Below, piece by piece: positions 50,668 to 61,233 of a stretch of DNA of 64,000 nucleotides (the stretch's first letter is position 1; every line of letters begins with the position of its first letter). Source of the stretch: Pyropia haitanensis (taxonomy: Eukaryota; Rhodophyta; Bangiophyceae; Bangiales; Bangiaceae); assembly GCA_008729055.1 (NCBI GenBank), contig SDUX01000005.1, forward strand, positions 3,681,062-3,745,061, read 5' to 3'. The notes beneath the pieces were generated by a model, which saw nothing but the letters and a program-made list of their open reading frames with translations, did no database searches and was not told the origin of the DNA. A program made the position numbers and the translations under genes.

Positions 50668-51467
50668 AGGGCGTCGGGAGAGCCGTAGGCTGCGATCTCG
50701 GGCGGTCGAAGATCTGTGGGGCTGCAGGACAGAGATGTGCCGATGGAGTCCGAAAGGGTCGCTCGAAAGGTGAAATATTACTGTCAGACCGCCACGTGTG
50801 TTTGAGCCAGGAGACCGCCCTTAACTGGGCGTGCCTCGCGCGGCGGGCTGGTCGGGCACTCGACGCCCGCAGTCGGCAGCCGCGTACTTTTAGGGCACGT
50901 CCTGCAATGTGGGACTAACGGTCTAAAATGACCATTTGAGGATGCCACGTGTGCTTACGTGGGGGCTTCTGATTGGTGGATTATACGGATAGTCGCGACA
51001 CTATCGGGCATGACGGGAGGGCGTCAAAAACGCAATGTAGTTGCAGCCGAGACCGGGGCTTCTTTTCCGAACCAGGAGCCAACGAGAACAGAATGTGGTT
51101 AAAAACGCCACGTGGCGCGTCTGATTCAGGTCCCACGGGGGTCCCGTGTGACCAAAATGGATGATCTGCGACTATCGGGATGACCAAACAGGGTCGATTT
51201 GATCACCCCGATAGTCGCAGGACCAACGAGAACTAAACGTGGCACTGACGACTTGAAACAACTACACCAAACTATATTGACCACATACGGCCGTTTTCGC
51301 GTCCTGTTGGTCATCCGACATTGCTGCGAGACGCAAGACGCGCCGTTCTGCGACCAACGGAGCCACGTGGCACAAATATGGGCGAATATCGAGCGATGGT
51401 CACATTGCAGGACGTGCCCTTATAGGCACCTGTTCGGCTGCGCTATCGTCCAGAGTGGTCAAAATCG
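50668..51467. other. Non-coding flank with repeated GCCACGTG motifs and palindromes
   Basis: GCCACGTG occurs near 50789, 50945, 51108 and 51363, often close to CCAACGAGAAC or GACCAACG segments. This suggests several very diverged copies of a 160-260 bp repeat. No coding frame is convincing. Confidence 0.45.
51167..51219. repeat. 13-bp perfect inverted repeat
   Basis: TGCGACTATCGGG (51167-51179) pairs with CCCGATAGTCGCA (51207-51219). A related GATAGTCGCGACACTATC palindrome lies near 50988. Confidence 0.8.
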
Positions 51468-51592
51468 GCGATTCCGGCCGATCCGGATCCAGCCTCATTT
51501 GAGGCTCAGCCGTGTCTGATTTGAGCCTCGTGTGCAGTAGAGTAGACACTCTAGAGCGACGGGTGGTATGCTGGATCCGTCGTGGCCACCAT

Positions 51593-51628
<36 letters not shown>

Positions 51629-51866
51629 AGCCAGCCCCCGCCGCACAATGGGAAGGGGGGAGGGTAGGGAGTGCCCACAGCGAAAGAGAAGCGGGAGGAG
51701 GCGGACAGGGGGGGGCACAGGCCAAGCGGAAGCTGTCTGGGGAGGGTACCGACTGCCTCTTCTTTGTCAGACATGTTCAAATGGACGATTTCGGGTGATC
51801 CGGGTGGGGCGTCATTTAGGGCTCAAGACCGCCTCATTTGAGGCTCTTTCACAGTAGAATAGACAC
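51468..51866. repeat. Direct duplication of a short block flanking a GC-rich insert
   Basis: A block containing CGATTCCGG...GATCCGG, GCCTCATTTGAGGCTC and CAGTAGARTAGACACT occurs at about 51468-51548 and again at about 51783-51867. The spacer is GC-rich with CCG runs. GCCTCATTTGAGGC is itself palindromic. Confidence 0.65.
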
Positions 51867-51867
51867 T

Positions 51868-52574
51868 AGAGAGTTTTGGCAAGTAACTCGACTGTTGTTT
51901 CGACGGTATCTCGACTGTACATTGCGCCACGTTTCAGAGCTACCGTCGAGATACAGGATTTTCCGACCGTCTCCGACGGTACTCTCGGGATGTACAGTCG
52001 GGCCCTGGTGGATCGCGTTGAAGAAAGGCTGTACCTTTCAGCCACGTGTCGCGCGTGCGAGGCCCCAAAGGCGGGTGGTTTGGGCCGCCATATGCCGGTA
52101 TAACCATTTCTGGTACATTGGACGCAGCTTGGCTGGCGCTGAGGGACAGATGGTCTGTCCGAGGTGTCAGTGGGCTTGGCCAAGCGGGCCGATCGTTGTC
52201 GTGTTGCGCGCCTTTTTCTCAGCCCCTTGCACCCACCCTCCCCCCTTTGTTGGCCTTGTGTTGCCTCCACGTCGTGCCGAACAGGTCATCCCCGAGCCCT
52301 GCCACACCTGCAGAGGATGCGTCGTCTGCGTCCTCGAGGCGGGACCGGCCGTCTACTGGTGGGGTCCCTGAATCGGCGACTGCGTCACTGCCTTGGTGGT
52401 GGCGCGCCTCGCCTTCTGTTCCGTTCGTGCACAGGACTGTCGCGTTACAGGAAAGTTACTTGCCAAAACTCGTTCGAGTCCGCGACGGTAGAAAAAATAC
52501 GGCATCTCAGCTCTTTCCAGATTCCGTCGAGATACAGTCGAAAGCGACCGTCGGATTACTTGCCAAAACTCTCT
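51868..52574. mobile_element. Non-autonomous DNA transposon with 19-bp TIRs and 3-bp target duplication
   Basis: AGAGAGTTTTGGCAAGTAA (51868-51886) is matched in perfect inverse by 52556-52574, and ACT flanks both ends (51865-51867 and 52575-52577). Subterminal blocks (CGACGGTATCTCGACTGTA and GTCGAGATACAGTCGAAAG) are also inverted, and an extra internal TIR-like copy lies near 52450. The interior has mixed composition and no transposase motif. The 3-bp duplication fits PIF/Harbinger or CACTA-type families; the family is unproven. Confidence 0.75.
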
Positions 52575-52622
52575 ACTAGTACGAGTGGTACGTTTTCGCA
52601 TGTAGTACGTCAAAGAATCTGG

Positions 52623-52670
52623 ACCCACAACGGATCCGTCGTGTAGGTGGGCTACTAAACCGTTGTGGGT
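52623..52670 (+). repeat. 48-bp palindromic-ended element, left copy
   Basis: Arms ACCCACAACGGAT and AACCGTTGTGGGT (one mismatch) enclose 22 bp including GTGTAGGTGGGCTACTA. The same element lies in inverse orientation at 61234-61281. Confidence 0.85.
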
Positions 52671-53029
52671 GCTGTCCCCCACACTGTGAGAGGGGGTCTA
52701 CTTAGAAACTAGTTACACCCAATACATTCCCGACAGCCCATTCCAGCGTGCCTGGAGGGGTGCCGACGATCTCCTCCAGCTCCCCAGATCCACCTCGATC
52801 TCTACAGAAACGAGTACATGCGTGGTTCCAACTCCATAGCGGAGTGCATTTGTCCAGTACTGGGAGCAAGCGACGGGGGGAGCTCCCCCTGTAACGCTGG
52901 AGCTCGTTACGCTCCCCCCCGCTGGTGCATCACACATCTGCGATGTTGTACCCAAAATTGCGGATGTGCACGCGCTTGTCGCACATGCGGCGCTTCACAC
53001 GGACATGTGATGAGGGAGGTGTGACAGGG
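52671..53029. other. No gene seen
   Basis: Includes GGAGCTCCCCCTGTAACGC...GCTGGAGCTCGTTACGCTCC-like self-similar sequence. Its inverse shows weak similarity to 60840-60975 on the other side of the palindrome. Confidence 0.4.
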
Positions 53030-55163
53030 TGGATGCCGCAGCGTCGCACCAGCGCGTGCTGCCGCTGCCTGGTGGGGGCCCCGCCGCCCGCGCGCCTGGT
53101 GGCGTACCCGCCACCACCCCCGCCGGCAGCCGCCGGCTGCCGCGGTCCCCGCCCCCGCCACTGCCGCCGCCACCCGCCACCGCCGCCGCCGCGGCCGCCC
53201 GCCCCCCGCCGCCCGCCGCCGCCGCCGCCGCCACCGCCGCCGCCGCCGCCACGGCTGCCGCGGCGAGCGGCCGCGGCCTCCCGCCGCCACCGCCGCCGCC
53301 ACCGCCGCCGCGGCTGCCGCCGCCGCCCCCGCGGCCGCCCGCCGCCCGCCGCCCGCCGCCCGCCGCCCGCCGCCCGTCCCACGCCGCCGCCGCCGCCGCC
53401 GCCCGCCACCGCCGCCGCCGCAACCGACGCGGCTGCCGCGGCGGGCGGCCGCAGCCGCCCGCAACCGCCGCCGCCGTGGCCGCCGCGGCTGCCGCGGCCA
53501 CCCGCCGCGCGCCGCGCGCCGCCGTCGCCGCCGCCGCGCGCCGCCATGGCCGCCGCCACCGCCCCCGCCGCCCCCGCGGCCGCCCGCCGCCCGCCGCGCG
53601 CCGCCGTCGCCGCCGCCGCGCGCCGCCATGGCCGCCGCCACCGCCCCCGCCGCCCCCGCGGCCGCCCGCCGCCCGCCGCCCGCCGCCCTCGCCGCCGCCG
53701 CCCCCGCCGCGGCGCTCGCCGCCCGCGCCGCCACCCGCCACCGACGCCGCCGCGGCCGCCGCGGCTGCCGCGGCGGGCGGCCGCGGCCGCCCGCCGCACT
53801 CGCCGCCGACGCCGCCGCCACCCGCCGCAACGGCCGCCGCCACCGCCGCCGCCGCCCCCGCGGCTTCCCGGCCCCCGCCGCCGGCCGCCGCCGCCGCCGC
53901 CGCCGCCGCCGGGGCTGCCGCGGCGGGCGGCCGCGGCCGCCCGCCGCCACCGCCGCCGCCGTGGCCGCCGCGGCTACCGTGGCCGCCCGCCGCGCGCCGC
54001 GCGCCGCCGTCGCCGCCGCCGCGCGCCGCCACGGCCGCCGCCACCGCCCCCGCCGCCCCCGCGGCCGCCCGCCGCCCGCCGCCCGCCGCCCTCGCCGCCG
54101 CCGCCCCCGCCGCGGCGCTCGCCGCCCGCGCCGCCACCCGCCACCGACGCCGCCGCGGCCGCCGCGGCTGCCGCGGCGGGCGGCCGCGGCCGCCCGCCGC
54201 CACCGCCGCCGCCGTGGCCGCCGCGACTACCGCGGCCGCCCGCCACCCGCCGCCCGCCGCCGCCGCCGCCGCCGCGCGCCGCCATGGCCGCCGCCACCGC
54301 CACCGCAGCCCCCGCGGCCGCCCGCCGCCCGCCGCCCGCCGCCCTCGCCGCCGCCGCCCCCGCCGCGGCCCTCGCCGCCCCCGCCGCCGCCCACCACCGC
54401 CCCCGCCGCCCCCGCGGCCGCCCGCCGCCCGCCGCCCGCCGCCCGCAGCCGCCGCCGCCGCCGCCACCGCCGCCGCAGCCCCCGCGGCAGCCCGCCGCCC
54501 GCTGCCCCCGCCGCCGCAGCCGCCGCCGCGGCTGCCGCGGCGGGCGGCCGCGGCCGCCCGCCGCCACCGCCGCCGCCACCTCAGCCGCGGCCCTCGCCGC
54601 CCCCGCCGCCGCCCGCCACCGCCGCCGCCGTGGCCGCCACGGCTGCCGCGGCCGGGGGCCGTGGCCGCCGCGGCGGGCGGCCGCCGCCGCCGCCGCGGCC
54701 GCCGCCGCCGCCGCCTCCCGCCGCCACGGCCGCCACCACCGCCGCCGCCGCTCCCGCGGCCGCCCGCCGCCGCCGCCGCGACCTCCGCCCCCGCCGCTGC
54801 GGGCTGTTGCCGCCCCGGCTGCCGCTGCCGCCGCCGCCGTTGCTTCCGGCCGCCGGCCGCCTGCCGCCCGGGCTGCCCCCCTGGCCGCCGCCCCCACCGC
54901 CGCCGCCCCCACCGGGTTGCTGCCGCCCGGCTGCCGCTGCCGCCGCCGCCGTTGCTGCCGGCCGCCGCCCGTGGGCTGCCGTCGCCAGCGGGCTGCCGCC
55001 GCCTGCCTGTTGCCGTCAATCGCGTGCTTTCTTTGTCAGCTGCCTCTGCCGCCACCGCTCGCCATCGCCGCTGCCGCGGCCCCCGCCGCCGTAGTGGCGG
55101 CTGGCGCCGCCGCCCCCGCCCTCGCCGCGGCGGCAATGGCTGCCGCCGCCCCCTGTCGCCGCT
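53030..55163. repeat. 2.1-kb (CCG)n-type low-complexity tract with longer internal repeats
   Basis: Almost pure C/G on this strand, built from CCG, CCCG, CGCGCGCC and GGCTGCCGCGGCGGGCGG modules. Larger blocks recur, for example the module around 53500-53710 and that around 53990-54130. All six frames are open for long distances on both strands (up to 788 codons) and encode Pro/Ala/Arg or Gly/Arg/Ala runs, which I treat as artefacts. Confidence 0.9.
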
Positions 55164-55316
55164 GCGCAGTGGGTCTATCACCCTGTACCTACATTTCTGT
55201 TCAAGGTGGCCCTGACAGGGTCAGGAGGGTCTGCTTACAGCAGCCGAACCCCCCACGGAGGCCGTACGCGCCGCTTTGCTTGGAAATGTAGGTACAGGGT
55301 GTTGGATCCACTGCGC
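55164..55316. repeat. 153-bp hairpin element with 34-bp arms
   Basis: Left arm 55164-55197 (GCGCAGTGGGTC...CACCCTGTACCTACATTTC) is nearly the inverse of 55283-55316. It caps the CCG tract and lies just outside the palindrome core arm. Confidence 0.8.
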
Positions 55317-55736
55317 TGCCCCCGTGGCGGCAGCGGCCGCTGCCTTGCGGGGGCTGGGGTGACCAGCCACGCTGCTTGAACGCAGAGGGATTTTGAAAAA
55401 CTTACACTCCGCGATTATTCGATGTGAAAACAAAAGTACACACACTTCAGACTTGACACACATCTCTAGGCCTATTTGGCGAATCAAGTGTCACGTACGT
55501 CTGTTCTGATAGGCTGTCACACGATTTGAACTGCGAATCTGGAACAATCAATACTACACTTACTCTTGCTGGACATGGGAGTTGCCAGTTGCAAGTCGTT
55601 GACCAGGATGGGTGTTCTTCCAACAGTGGTACTCTCAACTGCTGAAGCGCCGGCGCCCGACGCCTCCTTCCACCCCGCCTGGTCGCCCGCTTCACCATTT
55701 TCTGGCCACGTAGCAGGCCAGGTGGACACACAAGCC

Positions 55737-56384
55737 TTATTTACTTGCTCTATCCAGTCTTGAGTGCGGGTCTGCCGACATCTGGGAGAGCACAGCCTCG
55801 AACGACCACATGGAGGGGCGCCATGTCCTCACCATTCCCCCTGGGTTCCGTAGCTCAGCGGCGTCTGTGACGGTGAAAGACTGTTCGCTATGGCTCTTTG
55901 GACATTTTGACATTTGTAATCCTGCAGAACGCAATCGTTTGATCAGACAGTGCAAGAAAGTGCCTCCCGTCAGCTTCTTTGTCATCCGCTGTGCAGTATG
56001 GGCCTGGATATAGAGTGGATGAGAGCCCCACCGTGGGAAGAGGTAGTCATATCTGGGTAATAGGATCACGCTGAATCTATTGGTGCACACATCCGGCGTC
56101 GTGCACCCGTACGGCCGACAGGACTGTCGAGAGGCGGGGTGGCAGAAGCGCAATAGGCACCCGCTCCGAGCGATTGTGAGCATAATGGGTTTGCTTTTTT
56201 TAGAGAACGCTGAGGGCAGACGTACCTGTACGCCATCGTGCCGTAAAAATGCAAAGAAAGCACTCTGCGGTTCACTCATTGGTGACTGACTGACTGCTGA
56301 TACGGTGGTATGCACTGTGGCGCAGCTGGATGCGCCCACAGCGCCGTTGAGAGTGCGAACAGCTGTGGAGGTAGCTGAATACAC
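55737..56384 (-). other. ORF in left palindrome arm, unknown protein
   Basis: 215-codon frame. The segment CTTPDVCTNRFSVILLPRYD, then FPRWGSHPLYIQAHTAQRMT and GGTFLHCLIKRL, is echoed in the right arm (59177-59440 plus) by LDVCTNRFSVFIISRNGEHF, FPLWAPHALYT and FFALSAQAG. Similarity at protein level may only reflect the DNA duplication. No family is recognised. Confidence 0.3.
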
Positions 56385-56780
56385 TTTCTAGATCTGATAG
56401 ATGTAGTTTTTGAAGGATGAGAGCACTGTGGGGCGTTGGACGGCCTGTCGCGACTACGTGTCCAGAATGGACACTTTAGGGGCCCATATGACCCGCTTCC
56501 CGACGTTTGCGACACTTTCTGAGCACATAGTCGTGCTCAGCGTCATCGACTTAGTCTGATGGGAACAGCTTGAGAAATTTTTGCTTCACTTTCTGAAACG
56601 CGGTGTAGCGGCGTGTGATGCATTGCACCGAAGTGTGCACAGGGCACTTCACCACGTGCAACACGAGTCAGGGACCACTTCACCAACTTTTCTGAAGCAT
56701 GCTCAATCGACTAAATCGATGTCACTGAGCACGGTCATGCGCTCAGAAGCTTTCGCAAACGTCGGGAAATGGGTCATACA

Positions 56781-57024
56781 TGTGGGAATAAAGGTCTGTA
56801 TCTTCCTGCCGACCCCGTCTGTCACCGTCCGCCCTCGGTGCGCCCGACTATGTACGGGGCCTGACCCCTCACTCCCACTCACTGCAACTGTCTCTCGCGG
56901 GGCGGGGTGGTGCCGCTCGTCTGCCGCGGCGGTCGGTCGACCCGCTTCGTGGGCCGATCGTACTTGTCCGCGCCGCCGCATAACTCCACCGTGGACTTGA
57001 CCATTCTTGTCATGGCCACTCACA
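56781..57024 (-). repeat. 3' LTR of the copia element
   Basis: Identical to the other LTR except for G instead of A at the fifth base of the plus-strand copy. It borders the 3' end of the internal region. Confidence 0.95.
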
Positions 57025-57135
57025 CTCACCCGTACTCCATCTTGCCCTTGACCAGCACGGCGAGCGAGGCGACTGCGTGCGCGACATGTCGGAGCCCATG
57101 GACGACACGGCCACGCACGCAATCAGCACCACCGG

Positions 57136-58536
57136 CTAGCAGAGAGGCCGGCGGGCGGGCGAGGGAGGCGACCAGTTGGGCGAGGGGAGCACGTCCGCTG
57201 CGCCGTCGTCCTCCTGCGCGTCGTCCGTTGTCGCGCTGTCCGCTTGCGCGTCCGCCAGCTTGTCGCACCCCGGGTCGTTGTCGGCTCGCTTCGTCTTGGC
57301 GGTGGCGCACCGCAAGGTGAGTGCGCCGGCCGCGATGGCCGCGCGCAGGTTGTTCGCCCCGGTGGCCTTAGTGAGGCCGTCCGCCAACTGGAAGCGGCCA
57401 GGCATCCACGTGATGCTCGCTAAGGCACCACTGGTGTAGTAGTCCCGCAGGTCCTCCACGACCGCCCGGACCTCCTTCGAGCCCGTCTCGCAGCGGGAAG
57501 ACAAGGCGTCGTACACGCCGAGAGAGTCTGTCACGACATGGACAGAGGGTGGCACCTGGTCCGCACCGCCCAACAGCGCGCCCGCGACCGACGCCAGAGT
57601 CAGCGCCGCCTGCAGGCCGTGCAGCAGAGCAAACGCCTCCGCCGCGAAGGAGCTGTGGGTAACCCGCCGCTGGCGATGGGAGCCCCACGCCACCATCGTG
57701 CTCCGCCCCAAACCGTCGGGGACCCGGCCATCGGATCCCGCTGCAGACGAGGTCAGAAAAATTGCGTACCCCGCCTGCGACACCGGCGCCCGGATAGTAA
57801 CCGCCGACGAGTCCGTAAATAGTACGAGGTGACGAGGACTTGGTGCAGGCAGGAACAGAAGCGGCACGCCACGCGCCTGCCGCATTTGGCGGATGACCTT
57901 GTTGGCCCTCACCAGGTCGGTAACGCGGGCATCCTTGAATCGCCGCGCCAGCAGGGCGGTGGCGCAGGCCAGGTGCGGCACCGTCTGGCCGGTCGCCCAC
58001 AATAGGGCGCCCGTTGCGCGCCGGTACTCGGTGAGCTCGGCCGGGTTGACCGCCAACCCCTTGTCCCGCGCGCGGTGCGGTTCAATATCGATGTCGTCGA
58101 TGGAGTCAATGTAGGCGTCCTGGTCGACAGTGACCTCCGTGGATGGCCCGCGCCCCGAGAAGCGCGTGACCACTCGTAGACCAGTAAACGTGAAGGATCC
58201 GACGACGGTCGGTCCCACAGTAAAGGCCTTGCGCAGCCCTCGCTCAAACGCCGTCACTCCATCGGTCGTGCCTGAAAAGAGGAAGTCGTCCACGTGGACC
58301 GCAACAAGTAGCACCAACTTGCCGTCCTTGTGCATGGTGAAGACCCCGTGGTCCCCCACCGCCCGCTCGGCGCCCACGGACTCCAGCAGCTCGACGACAC
58401 GCTTGTACCACGTACGTGGGGCGTCGGTGAGGCCGTACGCGCACTTGTTGGCAGGGCAGCGCGCCCAAGCGGTACACAGCGACAAGGAGACACCCAGCGC
58501 TCGAGGAGAAACAGACCCTACAGAGGAAGCTACCAT
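57136..58536 (-). CDS. Copia pol fragment: RT C-terminus and RNase H
   Basis: 466-codon frame from ATG 58536, whose A is the last LTR base, so the natural start is unknown. It enters copia RT at CAYGLTDAPRTWYKRVVELL, includes the catalytic box VAVHVDDFLFSGT (YVDD region, His for Tyr), the connection domain (LTEYRRATGALLWATGQ) and RNase H with Asp in LVLFTDSSAV, Glu in FAAEAFALLHGL, Asp in HVVTDSLGVYDAL and the tail WMPGRFQLADGLTKATGANN. Integrase, protease and gag are missing. The open frame agrees with a very young element, but the product cannot support autonomous transposition. Confidence 0.88.
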   Translation of the reverse strand: MVASSVGSVSPRALGVSLSLCTAWARCPANKCAYGLTDAPRTWYKRVVELLESVGAERAVGDHGVFTMHKDGKLVLLVAVHVDDFLFSGTTDGVTAFERGLRKAFTVGPTVVGSFTFTGLRVVTRFSGRGPSTEVTVDQDAYIDSIDDIDIEPHRARDKGLAVNPAELTEYRRATGALLWATGQTVPHLACATALLARRFKDARVTDLVRANKVIRQMRQARGVPLLFLPAPSPRHLVLFTDSSAVTIRAPVSQAGYAIFLTSSAAGSDGRVPDGLGRSTMVAWGSHRQRRVTHSSFAAEAFALLHGLQAALTLASVAGALLGGADQVPPSVHVVTDSLGVYDALSSRCETGSKEVRAVVEDLRDYYTSGALASITWMPGRFQLADGLTKATGANNLRAAIAAGALTLRCATAKTKRADNDPGCDKLADAQADSATTDDAQEDDGAADVLPSPNWSPPSPARRPLC

Positions 58537-58779
58537 GTGAGAATAAAGGTCTGTATCTTCCTGCCGACCCCGTCTGTCACCGTCCGCCCTCGGTGCGCCC
58601 GACTATGTACGGGGCCTGACCCCTCACTCCCACTCACTGCAACTGTCTCTCGCGGGGCGGGGTGGTGCCGCTCGTCTGCCGCGGCGGTCGGTCGACCCGC
58701 TTCGTGGGCCGATCGTACTTGTCCGCGCCGCCGCATAACTCCACCGTGGACTTGACCATTCTTGTCATGGCCACTCACA
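58536..58779 (-). repeat. 5' LTR of the copia element
   Basis: Carries the promoter side for the minus-strand element by position. One mismatch to the other LTR. Confidence 0.95.
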
Positions 58780-59789
58780 ATACAGACCCCCAAAGTGGCC
58801 ATTCTGGACAGGTAGCCTCGACAGGCCGTCCAACGCCCCACAGAGCTCCCATGCACTGAAAGCTGCATTTCTCACATCCTAGCAGTACAGCAGACCTCCT
58901 CCACTACTTTTTTCGTTCTCAACGGCGCTATAGGCGCGTTCAGCTGCGCGACAGTGTCCGACACCCCTCCCTCTGCACGGGTTCAACAATGTCAGGAGCC
59001 GAGCGAGCCGTCCAACCACTTTGAGCAATTTTATGCCACCAGGCACCCGTATACTCAGTGTCCGTACAAAAAAATAGGACCGTGACGCACTTAAAAGCTC
59101 TAAGGGGGGGGGTGTTTTTGGCTTGAAGCGCTTCACTCACCCGGTTTTTCGCTGTTCATGTCGGCTGTAGGGGTGCGTGACGCTAGATGTGTGCACCAAT
59201 AGATTCAGCGTCTTCATAATATCCAGAAACGGTGAGCATTTCCCACTGTGGGCCCCTCACGCACTCTATACCCTACGCTCAAACTGGGCAACTGATGACC
59301 ATGAAACAGACTGGGGGCACTTTTTTGCGCTGTCTGCTCAAGCGGGTGTGTTCCACTGGAGCGTGGACCATTTGGGACGCCAAAAAATCAATGCAGACTG
59401 TGTTTCTCCGTCACCAGCGCCCCCGAGCGGCATAACCGAGGGGGGAGGGTGATTACATGGTATACGTCCTTGGGGTCGTTTGGGGGCTGTGCTCTATCAG
59501 ACGTCTGCAGACCCGCACTCACAACTGCATAGAACAACAAAAACTGGCTTGTGTATCCACCTGGCCTGCTGGGTGACCAGGAAATGGTGAAGCGGACGAC
59601 CGAGCGGGGTGGAGGGCGGCGTCTCGGACGCTGGCGCTTCAGCCGCTTGCGTCCCAGCAGTTGCGAGTCGATGACCAGGTTATTCGCTGAATCAAGTACA
59701 GTAATCGTCTGTCCACCTGTGTTGAACTCGGGATGCCCTCCTCAGGTTGCGCGGCTGAGATTGCGTGGCAGCCTATCATACGCCCCCTT

Positions 59790-60295
59790 TCGCCCCGTCG
59801 GGACAAGACTGTGAACTGTCCCCTGGCGGTGGGCGGCCCGGCCGTGGCTGTAAACCGCCGGCGCGCGCTCGGCGCGCCGTTTCGACTCTCCGCCCCGTTG
59901 GCGAGAGAACCGGTGGCCCCCGCGAGGTGGCACCGGCGGAGCGGCACCGGCGGGGCGGCACCGGCGGGGCGGCACCGGCGGGGCGGCACCGCGGCCGGCC
60001 GGCCGGGCTCCCCTGGGGCGGCTGAAGAACGCCGGACCGCCCACTCACCTGGGCCGGCGGTCGGCGGCAACGTCCTCTGGCCGCACCCCTGTCCTGCCCA
60101 TGGATCCCGTACTCTGCGTCCGGGGAGGTGGCTAACGCGCTTTGTCTTGGTGCGGGCGGCCGGGCTAGCCGGTCGCCCGCGCAGCAGTCGCTTGTGCCCC
60201 GTTTTCTGTTTGGAACTGTTTTCTCCTATGGCAAATAAACGGCCACGCGTTCATTGGCGACACCCCCTCCCCTCTCCCGGTTACGAGACCAGTGG
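59790..60295. other. About 0.5-kb block present only in the right palindrome arm
   Basis: Left-arm homology breaks after GGCAGCCTATCA (about 59785) and resumes at GCACTTGATTTACC (about 60296). The block contains GC-rich sequence with a 14-bp tandem repeat (GCACCGGCGGGGCG at 59930, 59944, 59958, 59972, 59986). It is an insertion here or a deletion in the left arm. Confidence 0.6.
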
Positions 60296-60445
60296 CGCAC
60301 TTGATTTACCAGATAAGCCACGAGATGTGAGCCAAGTCGGGGGTGTATGTATTTTCCTCAGTTAAAATCTGATAGTGCCTTTTTTTTTTCAAATGCACCT
60401 GCGTGCAACCTGGGTTGCTGGTCCCCACCTGCCCCCCACCATTGA

Positions 60446-61233
60446 CGTCTGGCCCTGTCCTTCAACTCTTCGCCACAAGGTGGCGGAGGGAGAAGGCAGC
60501 TCAAAGCGCGGCGCGCACAGCCGGCCGGGGCGGCGGCGGCGGGGGGGAGGAGCGGCAGCCCGCGGCGGCGGGGGAGGGGGGGGCGGTAGCGCCCGCCGGC
60601 GGAGCCTAGCCGCCCCGACTGGCGGCGGGTGCCAGCCGCAGCGACGACCAGGGAGGGGGCCGAGACGCGCGCCGGCGGCAGCCGGCCGAGAAGGCGGCGG
60701 GGGGAGGGAGAGCGGCAGCTCGCGGCGGCGGCGAGGAAGGGAAAGGTGGCGCGCGCCGGCGGAGCCCGGCCACGTGGGCACAGCAGGGGCCGCTCTGGCC
60801 CCCCCCCACCCCCCCCCCCCTACCCTCTCTGCTTTTGCAGAGGACAGTGGCCACCGCCACAGTCGTCACGTGTCCCTGGGCCTCTTCGTCAGAAACAGAG
60901 CAACACATATTGGGCGCCACATCTGGCAGCTGTTCAGCTGTGATGAGGTCTGGAGGTGTAACGTTCGCATGCTCCCCTAGACAAACACGAGCCCCCCCCC
61001 CAGGTCGACTCGCAGGGACGGCGTGAGGGCCACCCTGCTCACGCTGGGCGCGTAACATTTCATGAGCCCCCCATGGGCCCCCCGAGCCCCCGTGGAAACG
61101 CGCTATAAGTATCCCCCCAAGCGGGCGCCCAGTAAATCCCCCCCCCATTTCTGCCCTGTAAATCCCCCCCCCCCCCCCCCCCAGAACCCCCCTAGACGCA
61201 CCCCCCCCCCCCCCCCCAACACCCCTCAGAGCG
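60446..61233. other. GC-rich flank with poly-C tracts, no gene called
   Basis: GGC/CGG low complexity to about 60800, a mixed segment 60835-60980 with weak inverse similarity to 52900-53030, then poly-C tracts at 61164-61182 and 61201-61217. Confidence 0.45.

Larger units (their letters stand above)
56781..58779 (-). mobile_element. Ty1/copia LTR retrotransposon, internally deleted, very young
   Basis: Two 244-bp LTRs (56781-57024 and 58536-58779) differ at one site, start TG and end CA with TGTGAG/CTCACA terminal inverts, and are flanked by the 5-bp duplication ATACA (56776-56780 and 58780-58784). On the minus strand the sequence right after the 5' LTR is TGGTAGC, a primer-binding-site-like start. 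Gag, protease, integrase and most of RT are absent. The inverted arm of the surrounding palindrome keeps the uninterrupted target sequence, confirming the insertion. Confidence 0.95.

Noticed and set aside
52925..55291. 788-, 728- and 488-codon open frames on both strands
   Set aside because: They lie in CCG/GGC low complexity where stop codons cannot form; all frames are open and encode only Pro/Ala/Arg or Gly/Arg/Ala.
56781..57024. AATAAA at the plus-strand start of the LTR as a poly(A) signal
   Set aside because: The copia element is on the minus strand, so the motif is antisense to it.
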